A DNA stretch of 64,000 nucleotides, taken from Microcaldota archaeon (GTDB taxonomy: Archaea > Micrarchaeota > Micrarchaeia > Anstonellales > Bilamarchaeaceae). The position numbers and the translations under genes were made by a program. Shown here in pieces: positions 1 to 9,564 of the stretch (its first letter is position 1; each line of letters begins with the position of its first letter). The notes below the pieces were generated by a model. That model worked only from the letters and a program-made list of their open reading frames with translations. It was not told the DNA's origin and ran no database searches. The stretch is taken from assembly GCA_023129075.1 (NCBI GenBank), contig JAGMCT010000013.1, positions 50,677 to 114,676 of the forward strand, given 5' to 3'.

Positions 1-3000
1 GAAACCTGCTCCTGAAGGCCATACTATCGTTATGGTTGCATTAGAAAGGTAATCTTTGTTCTCATCCAAAACATAAAGCTGGATTGACTGGCCTTTTTCT
101 ATTGATGCAGGGTAAACTATAAGGTCAAGGAAACCTTCAACTACCTCAAAGTTCTCTGAGTCAGTCTTACAGCCCGGGGCTTTTCCTGTTGCCCTGTAGT
201 CTCCTAGTTTGGGGGGTGCATAAATGAGTTTTCCGTTTGTTGTTGAGAATGTCTGGCTTATCCAGTCAGGGTCTCTTACGGTTATCTCAGCGTTGTTTAT
301 GCATGAGGCAGCACCTGTAATCTGCATTAGCACATCTGTTCCAAACTTGGCTGTAGTAGGTGTAACTGTGAGGATAAGGTTATCTGCTCCGCCTCCTGGT
401 GGTGCTGGTGGTACTGGGGGTACTCCAACATCGACCGCATAACCGCTGAATGCATTAACAGAGAATCTTACTGTTTCGGTTGAAGGACAGCTTATTGAAG
501 CAGAAGCGTAGTTTATTCCATTTGTAATGATATCCAATCTTGTGGAAGGATAACCGTCTTTCTTCTTTACTTCTATGTTGCCTGCATCACAGGGGGCCAT
601 TGGTGAATCCAGTGTTATATATGCTGAATTATTGAACTGAGTTGCATTTCCATCTGAATCATTAAGGGAAACAAATCCAGGGTCAAGGTAGATATTCTTA
701 TTCAAAGAAAGGTTTGTATAATTCACCTGTGCATCTTCCCACATTACGCATCCTGTGGATTCATTATAGCAGACTGCAAAATTGGCAAAGTAATTAACAT
801 CTGTTGAGGTATTCTCAAAGAATATGATGTCTCCCTGCGGAGAGTAAACTGTACTATCATAGAATATATTTGTATGCGGCATCAGAGTAGGACCTTCAAG
901 TGAACCCTCAGCAAAATAAATTATCGGTTCTGTGCTTCCTGAGTAAACTGTGGAGTTTATAAGTGCAAAAAGGCTTGTATTGTCCTGAAGCCATATTGAA
1001 TGCTCTGTTGCATTAATAGAGGTGTAATTAACAACAATCCAATTTGTTGTATGGTTTAGGACAATCCCATAGGGGGCTCCGGAAATGTTGCAGTAAATCA
1101 TCTCAGAGTGTGCATCAGTAGCCATGAAATATACGTTTGCTATTCCATTGTCAACTATATTGGAAAGGTATATGCCGCCCCCTGCATCCTCTCCTGCAAA
1201 AACTATTCCAGCCTGGTTATTATCATGCACATCCGTTAGGTATGTAATAAAGAAGCCGTCCACGCTGTTTACCATTATCCCCAAATCATTTGAGTGGATG
1301 TCTGAACCGAGCAGATAGTTGTCTTCATTTGCATTGAAAAGAATGCCGTATTCGTTCTCGTAAATTTCGCTCGTATTAATCGTATTCTCTTCTGAAGTCC
1401 CATCAAATACAATTCCATGTGATGTATTGTAGACTGAAATGTTTATGAGCTCATTCCAGTTTGAATCATCCAAATAAATACCTGGATATATCCCCTCAGG
1501 AGGGTCAATATCTGTGGTGGTGTTTGAAATTGTTAAATTTATCAGTATATTTTCGTCTGAACCTGCTAAAAGCACTGAATAATTGTTTCTATGTAGTTCC
1601 ATACCACCGAATATATTGTCATTTGAACCAATAACTACCAGGCCTGCATAGTTGTCTGAGGAATTGGTATATGCGACAACTGCGTCATCTGTATTGATTA
1701 AGAGAATTCCATTGTTGTTGAGAATATCAGAACCACTCACATTTGCATTATAAATCTCTGCATCATCCGCATCACAAAGGAGCAATTCTGAGACCTCTCC
1801 TCCTGCAAATACTGAAGAATCATTGTAATATATTATAGGTCTGTTGCCTGAGCCAACCATGTTGGTTATTATATGGTCGCAGTCTGAAATAACCCCCAGC
1901 TCAACATATAAATCAAATAAGAGGTTTTCCCTTGCATAAGAATTCTGAATCTCTCCTTCTGAAGATTCATTTAAGAGCAGACCATAAGTATTATTGTTTA
2001 AGTCTAAACCGGAAAGGAATGCATTATCAGAGTTGTAAAGTATAACACCTGAATAAGAATTGTTTGAGGTTATGTTTCCTGCAAGCACACAGTTGTTTGA
2101 ATCTTCAATCATTACTCCTGTCACATCATGGTCTCTTGTTGAGATGTTTCCCAAAAGCACGTTGTCCGGGGAAACTGAGAGATAAACAGTATGCTGAGTG
2201 TTGTTTCCTGTGATATTCAATCCTGAGAAATTGTTTCCTCCTGAAGAAATGAACCAGAGTTCTCCAAGAATGGAGCTTCCTGTAAGGGTTTGGATTCCTG
2301 TGAAATTATTATTCCAGCATGATTCAAGGTATATGGAAGCATAAAGGTTTTCTTCTGAAGTGATATCTCCTAAGAATTTATTGCTTCCTGAGTAATTAAG
2401 GAAAAGAGCAAAAACATTCTGTGATGCACTAAGCTTAAGGTTCTCAAACTTATTTGAGCTTGAGGAGTTCATGTAAACTCCATAGGTAGCTCCAATGGAA
2501 GTTATATTTGCTTCTGAGAAATTATTGCTGTTTGAACTCTGGAAATACAGAGCTTCCTCTCCATTGCCTGAGAGGTTTATACCTCCTGAGAACAGGTTTG
2601 ATGAGGAAGTATCGAAGTAAATTCCTGTAACAGTATTCAAGTGGGAGATAACAGGCAGATTGAAAACATTGGAATGAGAAGTATCCATGTAGATTCCGGA
2701 TTGGGAATTGCTTTTTGTATCTATTGAACCATCCAAGAATCTATTTGAGCTTGAGGATTCCATATAAATACCATAAGTTGCGCCATTAGATTCAATCTCC
2801 GCATCATCAAAGAGGTTATAATGAGAATTATCAAAATATAAATTCGCATATGTATTATCTGAAAAACTCACCTCTCCGGAAAAATTATTATTACCTGAGG
2901 AATCAAGATAAAGACCGGCCAGAGAATTATCAGATGCATCCAGCTCTCCCCCATCAAAAACATTATTGTTTGAACTATTCAGCAAAATTCCTATATTGCC

Positions 3001-6000
3001 GTTTGAAGAATTTATTGTTCCGTTGAAAAGATTATAAGTTGATGTATCAAGGTATATGCCTGCTTCTGTATTGATATCAGCTTCCAGTTCAAATTCTGTA
3101 AAGCGATTGTAATCCGCCTGCTCTAGATATACTGCATAATCTGAACCTGAGCTTGAGATATTTGCTCCTGTGAAATTATTATAATCAGATATGAGTAGAT
3201 AAAGTCCAGATATGCCGTTGCCGGAAACATTAATGTCTCCAGAAAAAACATTGTAATCTGAGAATTCAAGATAAACACCAATCTGGATATTATCTGATGA
3301 ATTCATTGTTCCGTTGAAGAGATTATTATCTGAATTGTTCAGCATTATACCGGCTGTGTTGGTGTCTCCCTGGAAAAGGAACTCCTTAAATCTATTACTA
3401 TTTGAGTTTTTTAGATAAACCGCATAAATAGAACCAGAACCTGTGATGTTTGCATCTGTGAAATTGTTGGAGTCTGCATTCTCAAAATAAAGACCGTAGT
3501 TTGTATTTCCTGTGGTTATGAGTTGTCCTTCAAAAGAATTATCTTCTGAATTGAGCATGTAGAGCCCTGAGTCCGAATTCAGGTAAGGTGCCAAGGTATT
3601 GACAAATTTATTGGAATTGGAATTATCAAAGAAAACACCGTGTCTGTTGCTGTATACCTGAAGTGCGCCTGCTCCAAAATCTCCTATGCTGTTTTCAACA
3701 TTAAGAAGGTAAAGACCATCAAGGCTATTGGAATAAATCTCACCTGAAATATCTAACTGAGAATTATTAAGGTTCTCAAAGTAAATGCCTGTTAAGGAGT
3801 TGTCATGGATGTCTATTGAAGACAAATCTGCAGACAACTCCAATGGAGTTGGATAGCCCACAACATATATTCCATGTTGATTATGGTCTATTTCTGTATT
3901 TAAAAGATTAAGCGATGCATGAGGGTTCGCAAGAAGATAAATACCATCAAGGGCATTACTCTGTATCTGAGAGGAATCCGCTGATATGTTGGACCCGTCC
4001 AAATAAACCCCATATAGTTGGTTGTTGCTAATATCCGAAGGACCATTAAGATAAATATAACTTGAAGTAGCGTTTATACCGCTTTCCTTGTTGTTTTGCG
4101 AGGTAAGAGAAGAGCCTGCTTCAAAGGTTACGGGGCCCGCACCACTCCCTTGGTAACCAACTAATAACCCACCCCTATCATTTAAATTAGTAGTAACCGC
4201 ATTCGAAAAAGAGGAAGGTATTGGACCGTTAAGCCATATGCCGAATCCCTTATTTTGATTGGTGATTATTGAACCCAAAGAAGTTATTTTATAAGCTACT
4301 ATACCAGCGCACGGCGACCAAATTGGTCGACAGAAATCACCTACATCCAAATTGTTTCCATTTGCCGTTATAGAAGAACCTGCACCAACAAGAAGACTAC
4401 CATCAGTGTAAATTCCGTTTCGAGCATTCCCGCTTGCTATGGTAGTACCGTAAAACTCTCCGCCACCATCGCCAAGAGTAAAAGAACTTAAAGAAATGCC
4501 TTGCTGAGAGTTATCTTCAACGGTGACACCACTGTTGAATACTGCATAGTAAGCGTGTATGCCATTCAAAAGGTTCCTGCTCGCCCCGACATGACCGTTG
4601 AAGGTTGCCGTGTCGTATATTGATATTCCATGGCCGCCGACATTATCGTTTGCACTCACGGTATTGCCAAAAGTCGCATTACCGTCTACAGATATGCCTG
4701 CATAGCTCGACCCGCTTATGCCGTTACCGTTTGCTGAGACTGGACCAGCAAAAGACACATCGGCATCTCCACAACCCCCCGAGGGTCCAATCAATTGCAA
4801 TCCAGATTGCCTGTTGCTGTTCGCGGTAACAACTCCCGAAAGTGAAATGGAAGAGCCCCTCATTTTAATACCATCTGCAAAATTCCCATTGGCAGTAACG
4901 CCACTAAGGGAGTGTGTAGTTCCATAAGCCTCCATACCATATAAACCATTACCCGAAGCAGTTACACTGCCAGTGATGGTTATGTCCAATCCAGCATACA
5001 AACCACTATCCCCGTTACCCGAAGCCTCGATGGAACCAGCTTGGAGGCTTCCGCTTGTAGATGTTCCAGCTCCAACATTGCCATTTGTGGTAATAGAATC
5101 AGCTACAATGTTTCCAAACGAAATACTTAAACCACTCAATCCATTACCCGAAGCCTCAATGGAATTAGCTTGGAGGCTTCCAGCAGAAGTCATTATTCCC
5201 CGTCCACCATTACTATTTGCGGTAATGGAAGTGGCTGAAACATCTCCAGTCCCAACAAGTATACCCGTACCTCCATTACCCGAAACATCGATTGAAGTGG
5301 CTGTAATATCTCCAGTCCCAACATTTATACCATAACCTCCATTACCCGAAGCATCAATGGAAAGGGCTGTAATATCTCCAGTCCAAACAAGTATACCATG
5401 TGCTCCATTACCCGAAGCATCGATGGAAGAGGCGCTGATTCCATTCTTTGCCCAGATCCCATCCCCTGTACCACCAGTTGCGGAGTAGCTATCGCCACCA
5501 AGAAACACTTCGGACCGGATTCCATAGGTGCAACCACAACCTCCAAGAGATATCCCACTAGGGGGAGTGGAACTCCCATCTATGTAAACGCATGCGTCAT
5601 ACACACAAGCCTCTCCGCTGCCACCAACCGCGGTAATGCCCAAATCATTGTCAACTGAAGGGTCAAGGACTAGTGCGGTACCGCTGAAATTGTATACTAT
5701 AAAATTGGGCGCAGTATTTCCGTTGGAATTATCAAAGAAAACACCATTTTTTGTATAATTTATTGATACGTTATAAATAGTGTTGTTATCAGTATAATCA
5801 AAATAAAAGCCCGTATCGGTTGTATTGAAAATTGAAATATTCTCAATAGTGTTATTACCTCCTTCTTCAATTACAATTCCTTCATCTCCTGAAAGATAGA
5901 ATGTTCCGTTCCATACAGAACTGTTGTAAGTACTCAAAAGATAAACATGGGTAGCAATGTGGTCTGCAGAAAAGATATTGCTTGTGCCTGAGGTATTGGA

Positions 6001-8565
6001 GGATGAAAGGTTGTACATTGAAACATTAAAGCAATTATTCTGAACAAAATTATGTGTGTTGGATGAGGAAGAAGTATTGAAGATTGACGAGTTTTCCATT
6101 GAATCAAAATAGATTCCAAGGGTGTAATTTTCTATTATACAATTTCTTACTGTAATATTATGAAGATTATCTGCATATATCCCTATAGTTATACCTGATT
6201 CGGTTCCCTGAATTGAAAACCCATTGCAGTCAAGAACTGTGTTATTTGAGATTATGGAAAGGCAAGCTCCGGTTGTTAGGTTGCCCACTACATTCCCAGT
6301 TAACAGGGTGTCACCGCTAATCTGCCTGCAGATACCTGCTTCGCTTGCTGCATAACCAGAGAAATCCTCAACCTGGAAGGTTGTCTCTTCTCCGACACAA
6401 GAAGAATATGCTGGAGTAAATGAAAGACTATTGGAAAGAATTGCCTCTCTGGAAACAGGAAAACCGGACTTTTCTAGATAAAGTGTATTAGTGCATGTTG
6501 GCGTCCAGAGTGTAAGGTTTGCAGGTGCATTCATGGCTGAGGGTATTCCGGCGCTTGAGGTGTCCAGGGAAGTGAAATTCCATCCAAGCAAAAGGTTTGA
6601 ACTCGTAATATCGGGGTCATCACCTGAATCAGTAAGGGATAAAGAAGGATAATTAAGAAGACCTATTGTTTCATTGTAACCAAGCGTAAGATTTGTAAAG
6701 ATGTTGTTTGTTGATGAATCAGTTAAGAGAATATATTTAGTCTGATTGTATTGGAACATATTCCTAATCTCCATGCTGATAAAACTGGAAGAATTGAAAC
6801 CATACGAAGTTGTATTGAAGATAGTTATGTCTTCCAACTCAACATTATTTCCCCATCTAAAAACAAACCCATAACCTGCCGTATCTATTGTAACATTCTT
6901 TATCAGGTAATCCACTGCACCTTCAAGGTAGAATGCATGACCTGAAGTGCTGGAAATGGAGATATTCTCAATAGTGTTATTCCCTCCCCCTTCAATAACG
7001 ATTCCTTCATCTCCAGAAAGATAGAATATGGAGTTCTCAACAGAACTGTTGTAAGTATCCAAAAGATAAACATGAGATGCCACATGAACAGAAGAAAAGA
7101 TATTGCTTGTGCCCGAGGTATTGGAAGAGGAAAGGTTATGCATTGAAACATTAAAGCATTCATTCTGCACAAAATTATGTGAGTTGGATGAGGAAGAAGT
7201 ATTGAAGATTGATGAGTTTTCCATTGAATCAAGATAGATTCCAAGGGTGTAATTCTTTACAATGCAGTTTTTCAACCTAATCTGGTCTGAAGAATCCATG
7301 AAAATACCTGCGGTTATTGCAGTTAAATCTCCTATAATTGAAGAGCCGTTGCAGTCTATTGTAATATTCTTTGCATAAGAGATGTTAAGGCAGGAGCCTT
7401 CAGAAGTAAAACCTGAAAGGTCTGTTCCCAGGTAATATTCCTTATCAGAACCTGTAATTCCTCCGCAGAGATTTATTTCTTTTGCATCATAAATGAAACC
7501 AATCTGGTCTATTGAAATATCCACAGACTGGGAGGTATTTACATAGCATCTAAATGTATGTGCAAAATCAGAGGCATTTACAACACTCAGAGCGCTCATG
7601 GAAGCAGAAACATCAAAGTTGGGGAGCCAGTCGCTGTAGTTGAAGAATGTCTCCCATTGGTGTGAAGAGGTGTTCCACCACTGCATCAGGAATGTTGCAG
7701 GGATAGTTTCATTTGATTTGAGTTCGCATGTGAAGTTTGCAAAATAAATTTCGTCCAATGGGCCTCCGGTATTCCAGGTTCCATTTACCCAATAAACCTG
7801 TGTATTATTTTTAGCCGCATAAACATCATCTGAAGAAGAAAGGTTTGTGGTTACTGTATTGTCATCCACATCAAAGGCAATGAAATTGCTTCCTTCCATG
7901 TAACCTGGGTCTGTAGCTGAAAGGTTGATGGTGTATTCATGTCCTGGGAGTGTTGGAAATAAGTATTTCCATTCTCCTGTGCATTCCTGTGCATCATAAT
8001 CCCAATCCTTGCATTTGAAAAGGAAGTATCCTTTGGCTATTACTGTTACTTCAGCAGAATCTATATTTTTGGGGTTAATGGAGAATGCCTGGAGAGGGTC
8101 TTCTTCAGGGGCATTTGAAAAATTCTTGTCAAGCATCTGGAATTCCAATTGGGAATCCTTTGTAATGTTGTGTATTTTTACCTCGGTTATTGGGCTGTTC
8201 TGGATAACTATTGTTCCTTCTGTTCCCTGCTTTTCAAAAGAGTATTCTATCTTTCCTTCTGTCTGGACTGGGTTATACTGAGAAAGGTCAAGGTAGGTTA
8301 TTATGTCTTCTTCATCGTAATATCGCTGTAATTGAAACAGGGCCCATTTTCCTTTTTTGTATTCTGTGAAGTTTGCTTCTATTGGGGTTATGGTGTCTCC
8401 TATCCTTACTGCAAGAAGAACATCAGAAAAATCAGGGGAGAATTCCTCTTCATAAGAGATGTTTATGAAGAATTGGGGCTGTTCAGGTGTGATTTCTGGA
8501 ATACCTGAAGTGGTAAGAAGCAGTATTAACAAGATGGCAATGCCTGGTGCAACTAATCTTTCCAT
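1..8565 (-). CDS. Giant secreted right-handed parallel beta-helix (NosD/PbH1-type) repeat protein, 3'-truncated by the window edge
   Basis: Reverse-strand frame beginning at ATG 8565 (MERLVAPGIAILLILLLTTSGIPE..., signal-peptide-like) has no stop in the lines I spot-checked across its length and is open at base 1; repeated NNTIENISI / NSSIFNTSSSSN / DASGNGGYGI motifs typical of PbH1 helices; not in the ORF track, presumably because it touches the edge. Confidence 0.85.
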   Translation of the reverse strand, partial: MERLVAPGIAILLILLLTTSGIPEITPEQPQFFINISYEEEFSPDFSDVLLAVRIGDTITPIEANFTEYKKGKWALFQLQRYYDEEDIITYLDLSQYNPVQTEGKIEYSFEKQGTEGTIVIQNSPITEVKIHNITKDSQLEFQMLDKNFSNAPEEDPLQAFSINPKNIDSAEVTVIAKGYFLFKCKDWDYDAQECTGEWKYLFPTLPGHEYTINLSATDPGYMEGSNFIAFDVDDNTVTTNLSSSDDVYAAKNNTQVYWVNGTWNTGGPLDEIYFANFTCELKSNETIPATFLMQWWNTSSHQWETFFNYSDWLPNFDVSASMSALSVVNASDFAHTFRCYVNTSQSVDISIDQIGFIYDAKEINLCGGITGSDKEYYLGTDLSGFTSEGSCLNISYAKNITIDCNGSSIIGDLTAITAGIFMDSSDQIRLKNCIVKNYTLGIYLDSMENSSIFNTSSSSNSHNFVQNECFNVSMHNLSSSNTSGTSNIFSSVHVASHVYLLDTYNSSVENSIFYLSGDEGIVIEGGGNNTIENISISSTSGHAFYLEGAVDYLIKNVTIDTAGYGFVFRWGNNVELEDITIFNTTSYGFNSSSFISMEIRNMFQYNQTKYILLTDSSTNNIFTNLTLGYNETIGLLNYPSLSLTDSGDDPDITSSNLLLGWNFTSLDTSSAGIPSAMNAPANLTLWTPTCTNTLYLEKSGFPVSREAILSNSLSFTPAYSSCVGEETTFQVEDFSGYAASEAGICRQISGDTLLTGNVVGNLTTGACLSIISNNTVLDCNGFSIQGTESGITIGIYADNLHNITVRNCIIENYTLGIYFDSMENSSIFNTSSSSNTHNFVQNNCFNVSMYNLSSSNTSGTSNIFSADHIATHVYLLSTYNSSVWNGTFYLSGDEGIVIEEGGNNTIENISIFNTTDTGFYFDYTDNNTIYNVSINYTKNGVFFDNSNGNTAPNFIVYNFSGTALVLDPSVDNDLGITAVGGSGEACVYDACVYIDGSSTPPSGISLGGCGCTYGIRSEVFLGGDSYSATGGTGDGIWAKNGISASSIDASGNGAHGILVWTGDITALSIDASGNGGYGINVGTGDITATSIDVSGNGGTGILVGTGDVSATSITANSNGGRGIMTSAGSLQANSIEASGNGLSGLSISFGNIVADSITTNGNVGAGTSTSGSLQAGSIEASGNGDSGLYAGLDITITGSVTASGNGLYGMEAYGTTHSLSGVTANGNFADGIKMRGSSISLSGVVTANSNRQSGLQLIGPSGGCGDADVSFAGPVSANGNGISGSSYAGISVDGNATFGNTVSANDNVGGHGISIYDTATFNGHVGASRNLLNGIHAYYAVFNSGVTVEDNSQQGISLSSFTLGDGGGEFYGTTIASGNARNGIYTDGSLLVGAGSSITANGNNLDVGDFCRPIWSPCAGIVAYKITSLGSIITNQNKGFGIWLNGPIPSSFSNAVTTNLNDRGGLLVGYQGSGAGPVTFEAGSSLTSQNNKESGINATSSYIYLNGPSDISNNQLYGVYLDGSNISADSSQIQSNALDGIYLLANPHASLNLLNTEIDHNQHGIYVVGYPTPLELSADLSSIDIHDNSLTGIYFENLNNSQLDISGEIYSNSLDGLYLLNVENSIGDFGAGALQVYSNRHGVFFDNSNSNKFVNTLAPYLNSDSGLYMLNSEDNSFEGQLITTGNTNYGLYFENADSNNFTDANITGSGSIYAVYLKNSNSNRFKEFLFQGDTNTAGIMLNNSDNNLFNGTMNSSDNIQIGVYLEFSDYNVFSGDINVSGNGISGLYLLISDYNNFTGANISSSGSDYAVYLEQADYNRFTEFELEADINTEAGIYLDTSTYNLFNGTINSSNGNIGILLNSSNNNVFDGGELDASDNSLAGLYLDSSGNNNFSGEVSFSDNTYANLYFDNSHYNLFDDAEIESNGATYGIYMESSSSNRFLDGSIDTKSNSQSGIYMDTSHSNVFNLPVISHLNTVTGIYFDTSSSNLFSGGINLSGNGEEALYFQSSNSNNFSEANITSIGATYGVYMNSSSSNKFENLKLSASQNVFALFLNYSGSNKFLGDITSEENLYASIYLESCWNNNFTGIQTLTGSSILGELWFISSGGNNFSGLNITGNNTQHTVYLSVSPDNVLLGNISTRDHDVTGVMIEDSNNCVLAGNITSNNSYSGVILYNSDNAFLSGLDLNNNTYGLLLNESSEGEIQNSYARENLLFDLYVELGVISDCDHIITNMVGSGNRPIIYYNDSSVFAGGEVSELLLCDADDAEIYNANVSGSDILNNNGILLINTDDAVVAYTNSSDNYAGLVVIGSNDNIFGGMELHRNNYSVLLAGSDENILINLTISNTTTDIDPPEGIYPGIYLDDSNWNELINISVYNTSHGIVFDGTSEENTINTSEIYENEYGILFNANEDNYLLGSDIHSNDLGIMVNSVDGFFITYLTDVHDNNQAGIVFAGEDAGGGIYLSNIVDNGIANVYFMATDAHSEMIYCNISGAPYGIVLNHTTNWIVVNYTSINATEHSIWLQDNTSLFALINSTVYSGSTEPIIYFAEGSLEGPTLMPHTNIFYDSTVYSPQGDIIFFENTSTDVNYFANFAVCYNESTGCVMWEDAQVNYTNLSLNKNIYLDPGFVSLNDSDGNATQFNNSAYITLDSPMAPCDAGNIEVKKKDGYPSTRLDIITNGINYASASISCPSTETVRFSVNAFSGYAVDVGVPPVPPAPPGGGADNLILTVTPTTAKFGTDVLMQITGAASCINNAEITVRDPDWISQTFSTTNGKLIYAPPKLGDYRATGKAPGCKTDSENFEVVEGFLDLIVYPASIEKGQSIQLYVLDENKDYLSNATITIVWPSGAGF

Positions 8566-8670
8566 AATGGATAACCCCTTCACATAAATTAGCTGTATAG
8601 AAGTGTTTAAAAAGGTGTACTCTGAGTGTGTTTGGAAATGTTTAAATAGTAATATGTAGTAATATGGTGT

Positions 8671-9561
8671 ATGCAAAAGGCAAAAAAAGGGAAAAATACT
8701 GGAAAAATAGGAAAAATAAAACAAAAAGCAAAGAATATTGCCAAGGAGTTCGGAAAGCATATTATAGTTGCAGCATTAGTAGTTGCTACCGGCGGTTCGG
8801 TTTCTGGATGCGGAAATAGTTATGATGAAAAACCCAAGGAGAAAAAAGAGGTAATCTGCTCAACAGAAATTGAGGAATTAAACCAGAGCAGAATCAAAAG
8901 TATGGAATTGGATGATAATGTAGAGGGAAGGGAATATTTTGTACAGAGGATTGAAAAGGAGGTCTGCACTGATGGAGAAAACGAATGGGTGGAGAGTGAA
9001 AAACATAGTTTTGAACCTTCTTTAAGTGCAAGCGGTGACTGGCTGGTGGATATTGAATTTGAATTTATGGGAGAAGAAAGGAGTGTAAGTGATATTTTTA
9101 TTGATGAAAATGAAAAAAAGGTTGTGTTACAGTTAACGGATGTGGAGTCAAAGCAATTCCTGGAAAAGGAAGAAACAGAAGCATTCATAACTGAAGAAGG
9201 GCAGTATAATATAGAGGTAATTAAGCTCGGAGAGACAGAAATAAAAGCAGGAGTAACGAATCATGAGACAGAGGAAAGCATAATCCAGATCCTGCCGGTT
9301 GGAAATATCTCATTCAGTATGGAAGGGTTGTATATTCTTTTGTATGATGTGGGGAAGGTAAAGGGTGCAAGAGGAATAAACACAGTTGCATGGGTGGGGT
9401 GTGCAAGTGAAAGTTTTTATCTGTGGAACGGACATAATACAGAAATAGAATTTAACCAAGAAAAATTCCATGTGAGTACAACAATTGATGCAGATATGAA
9501 AGAGGATGGAAGGATAATAATAAATGGAATTGAAATAAAAAGAATAGAAATAGAAAATTAG
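8671..9561 (+). CDS. Putative lipoprotein of unknown function
   Basis: 296 aa; Lys-rich N-terminus, hydrophobic stretch, then VSGC lipobox-like motif; acidic remainder; divergent from the giant gene, with AT-rich promoter region (tgtttaaatag). Confidence 0.6.
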   Translation: MQKAKKGKNTGKIGKIKQKAKNIAKEFGKHIIVAALVVATGGSVSGCGNSYDEKPKEKKEVICSTEIEELNQSRIKSMELDDNVEGREYFVQRIEKEVCTDGENEWVESEKHSFEPSLSASGDWLVDIEFEFMGEERSVSDIFIDENEKKVVLQLTDVESKQFLEKEETEAFITEEGQYNIEVIKLGETEIKAGVTNHETEESIIQILPVGNISFSMEGLYILLYDVGKVKGARGINTVAWVGCASESFYLWNGHNTEIEFNQEKFHVSTTIDADMKEDGRIIINGIEIKRIEIEN

Positions 9562-9564
9562 AAA

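Noticed and set aside
5325-5579. Small ORFs inside the giant gene (also 5934-6119, 6903-7244 and plus-strand ORFs in 1-8565)
   Set aside because: All lie in other frames of a much longer open frame with clear PbH1 repeat character.
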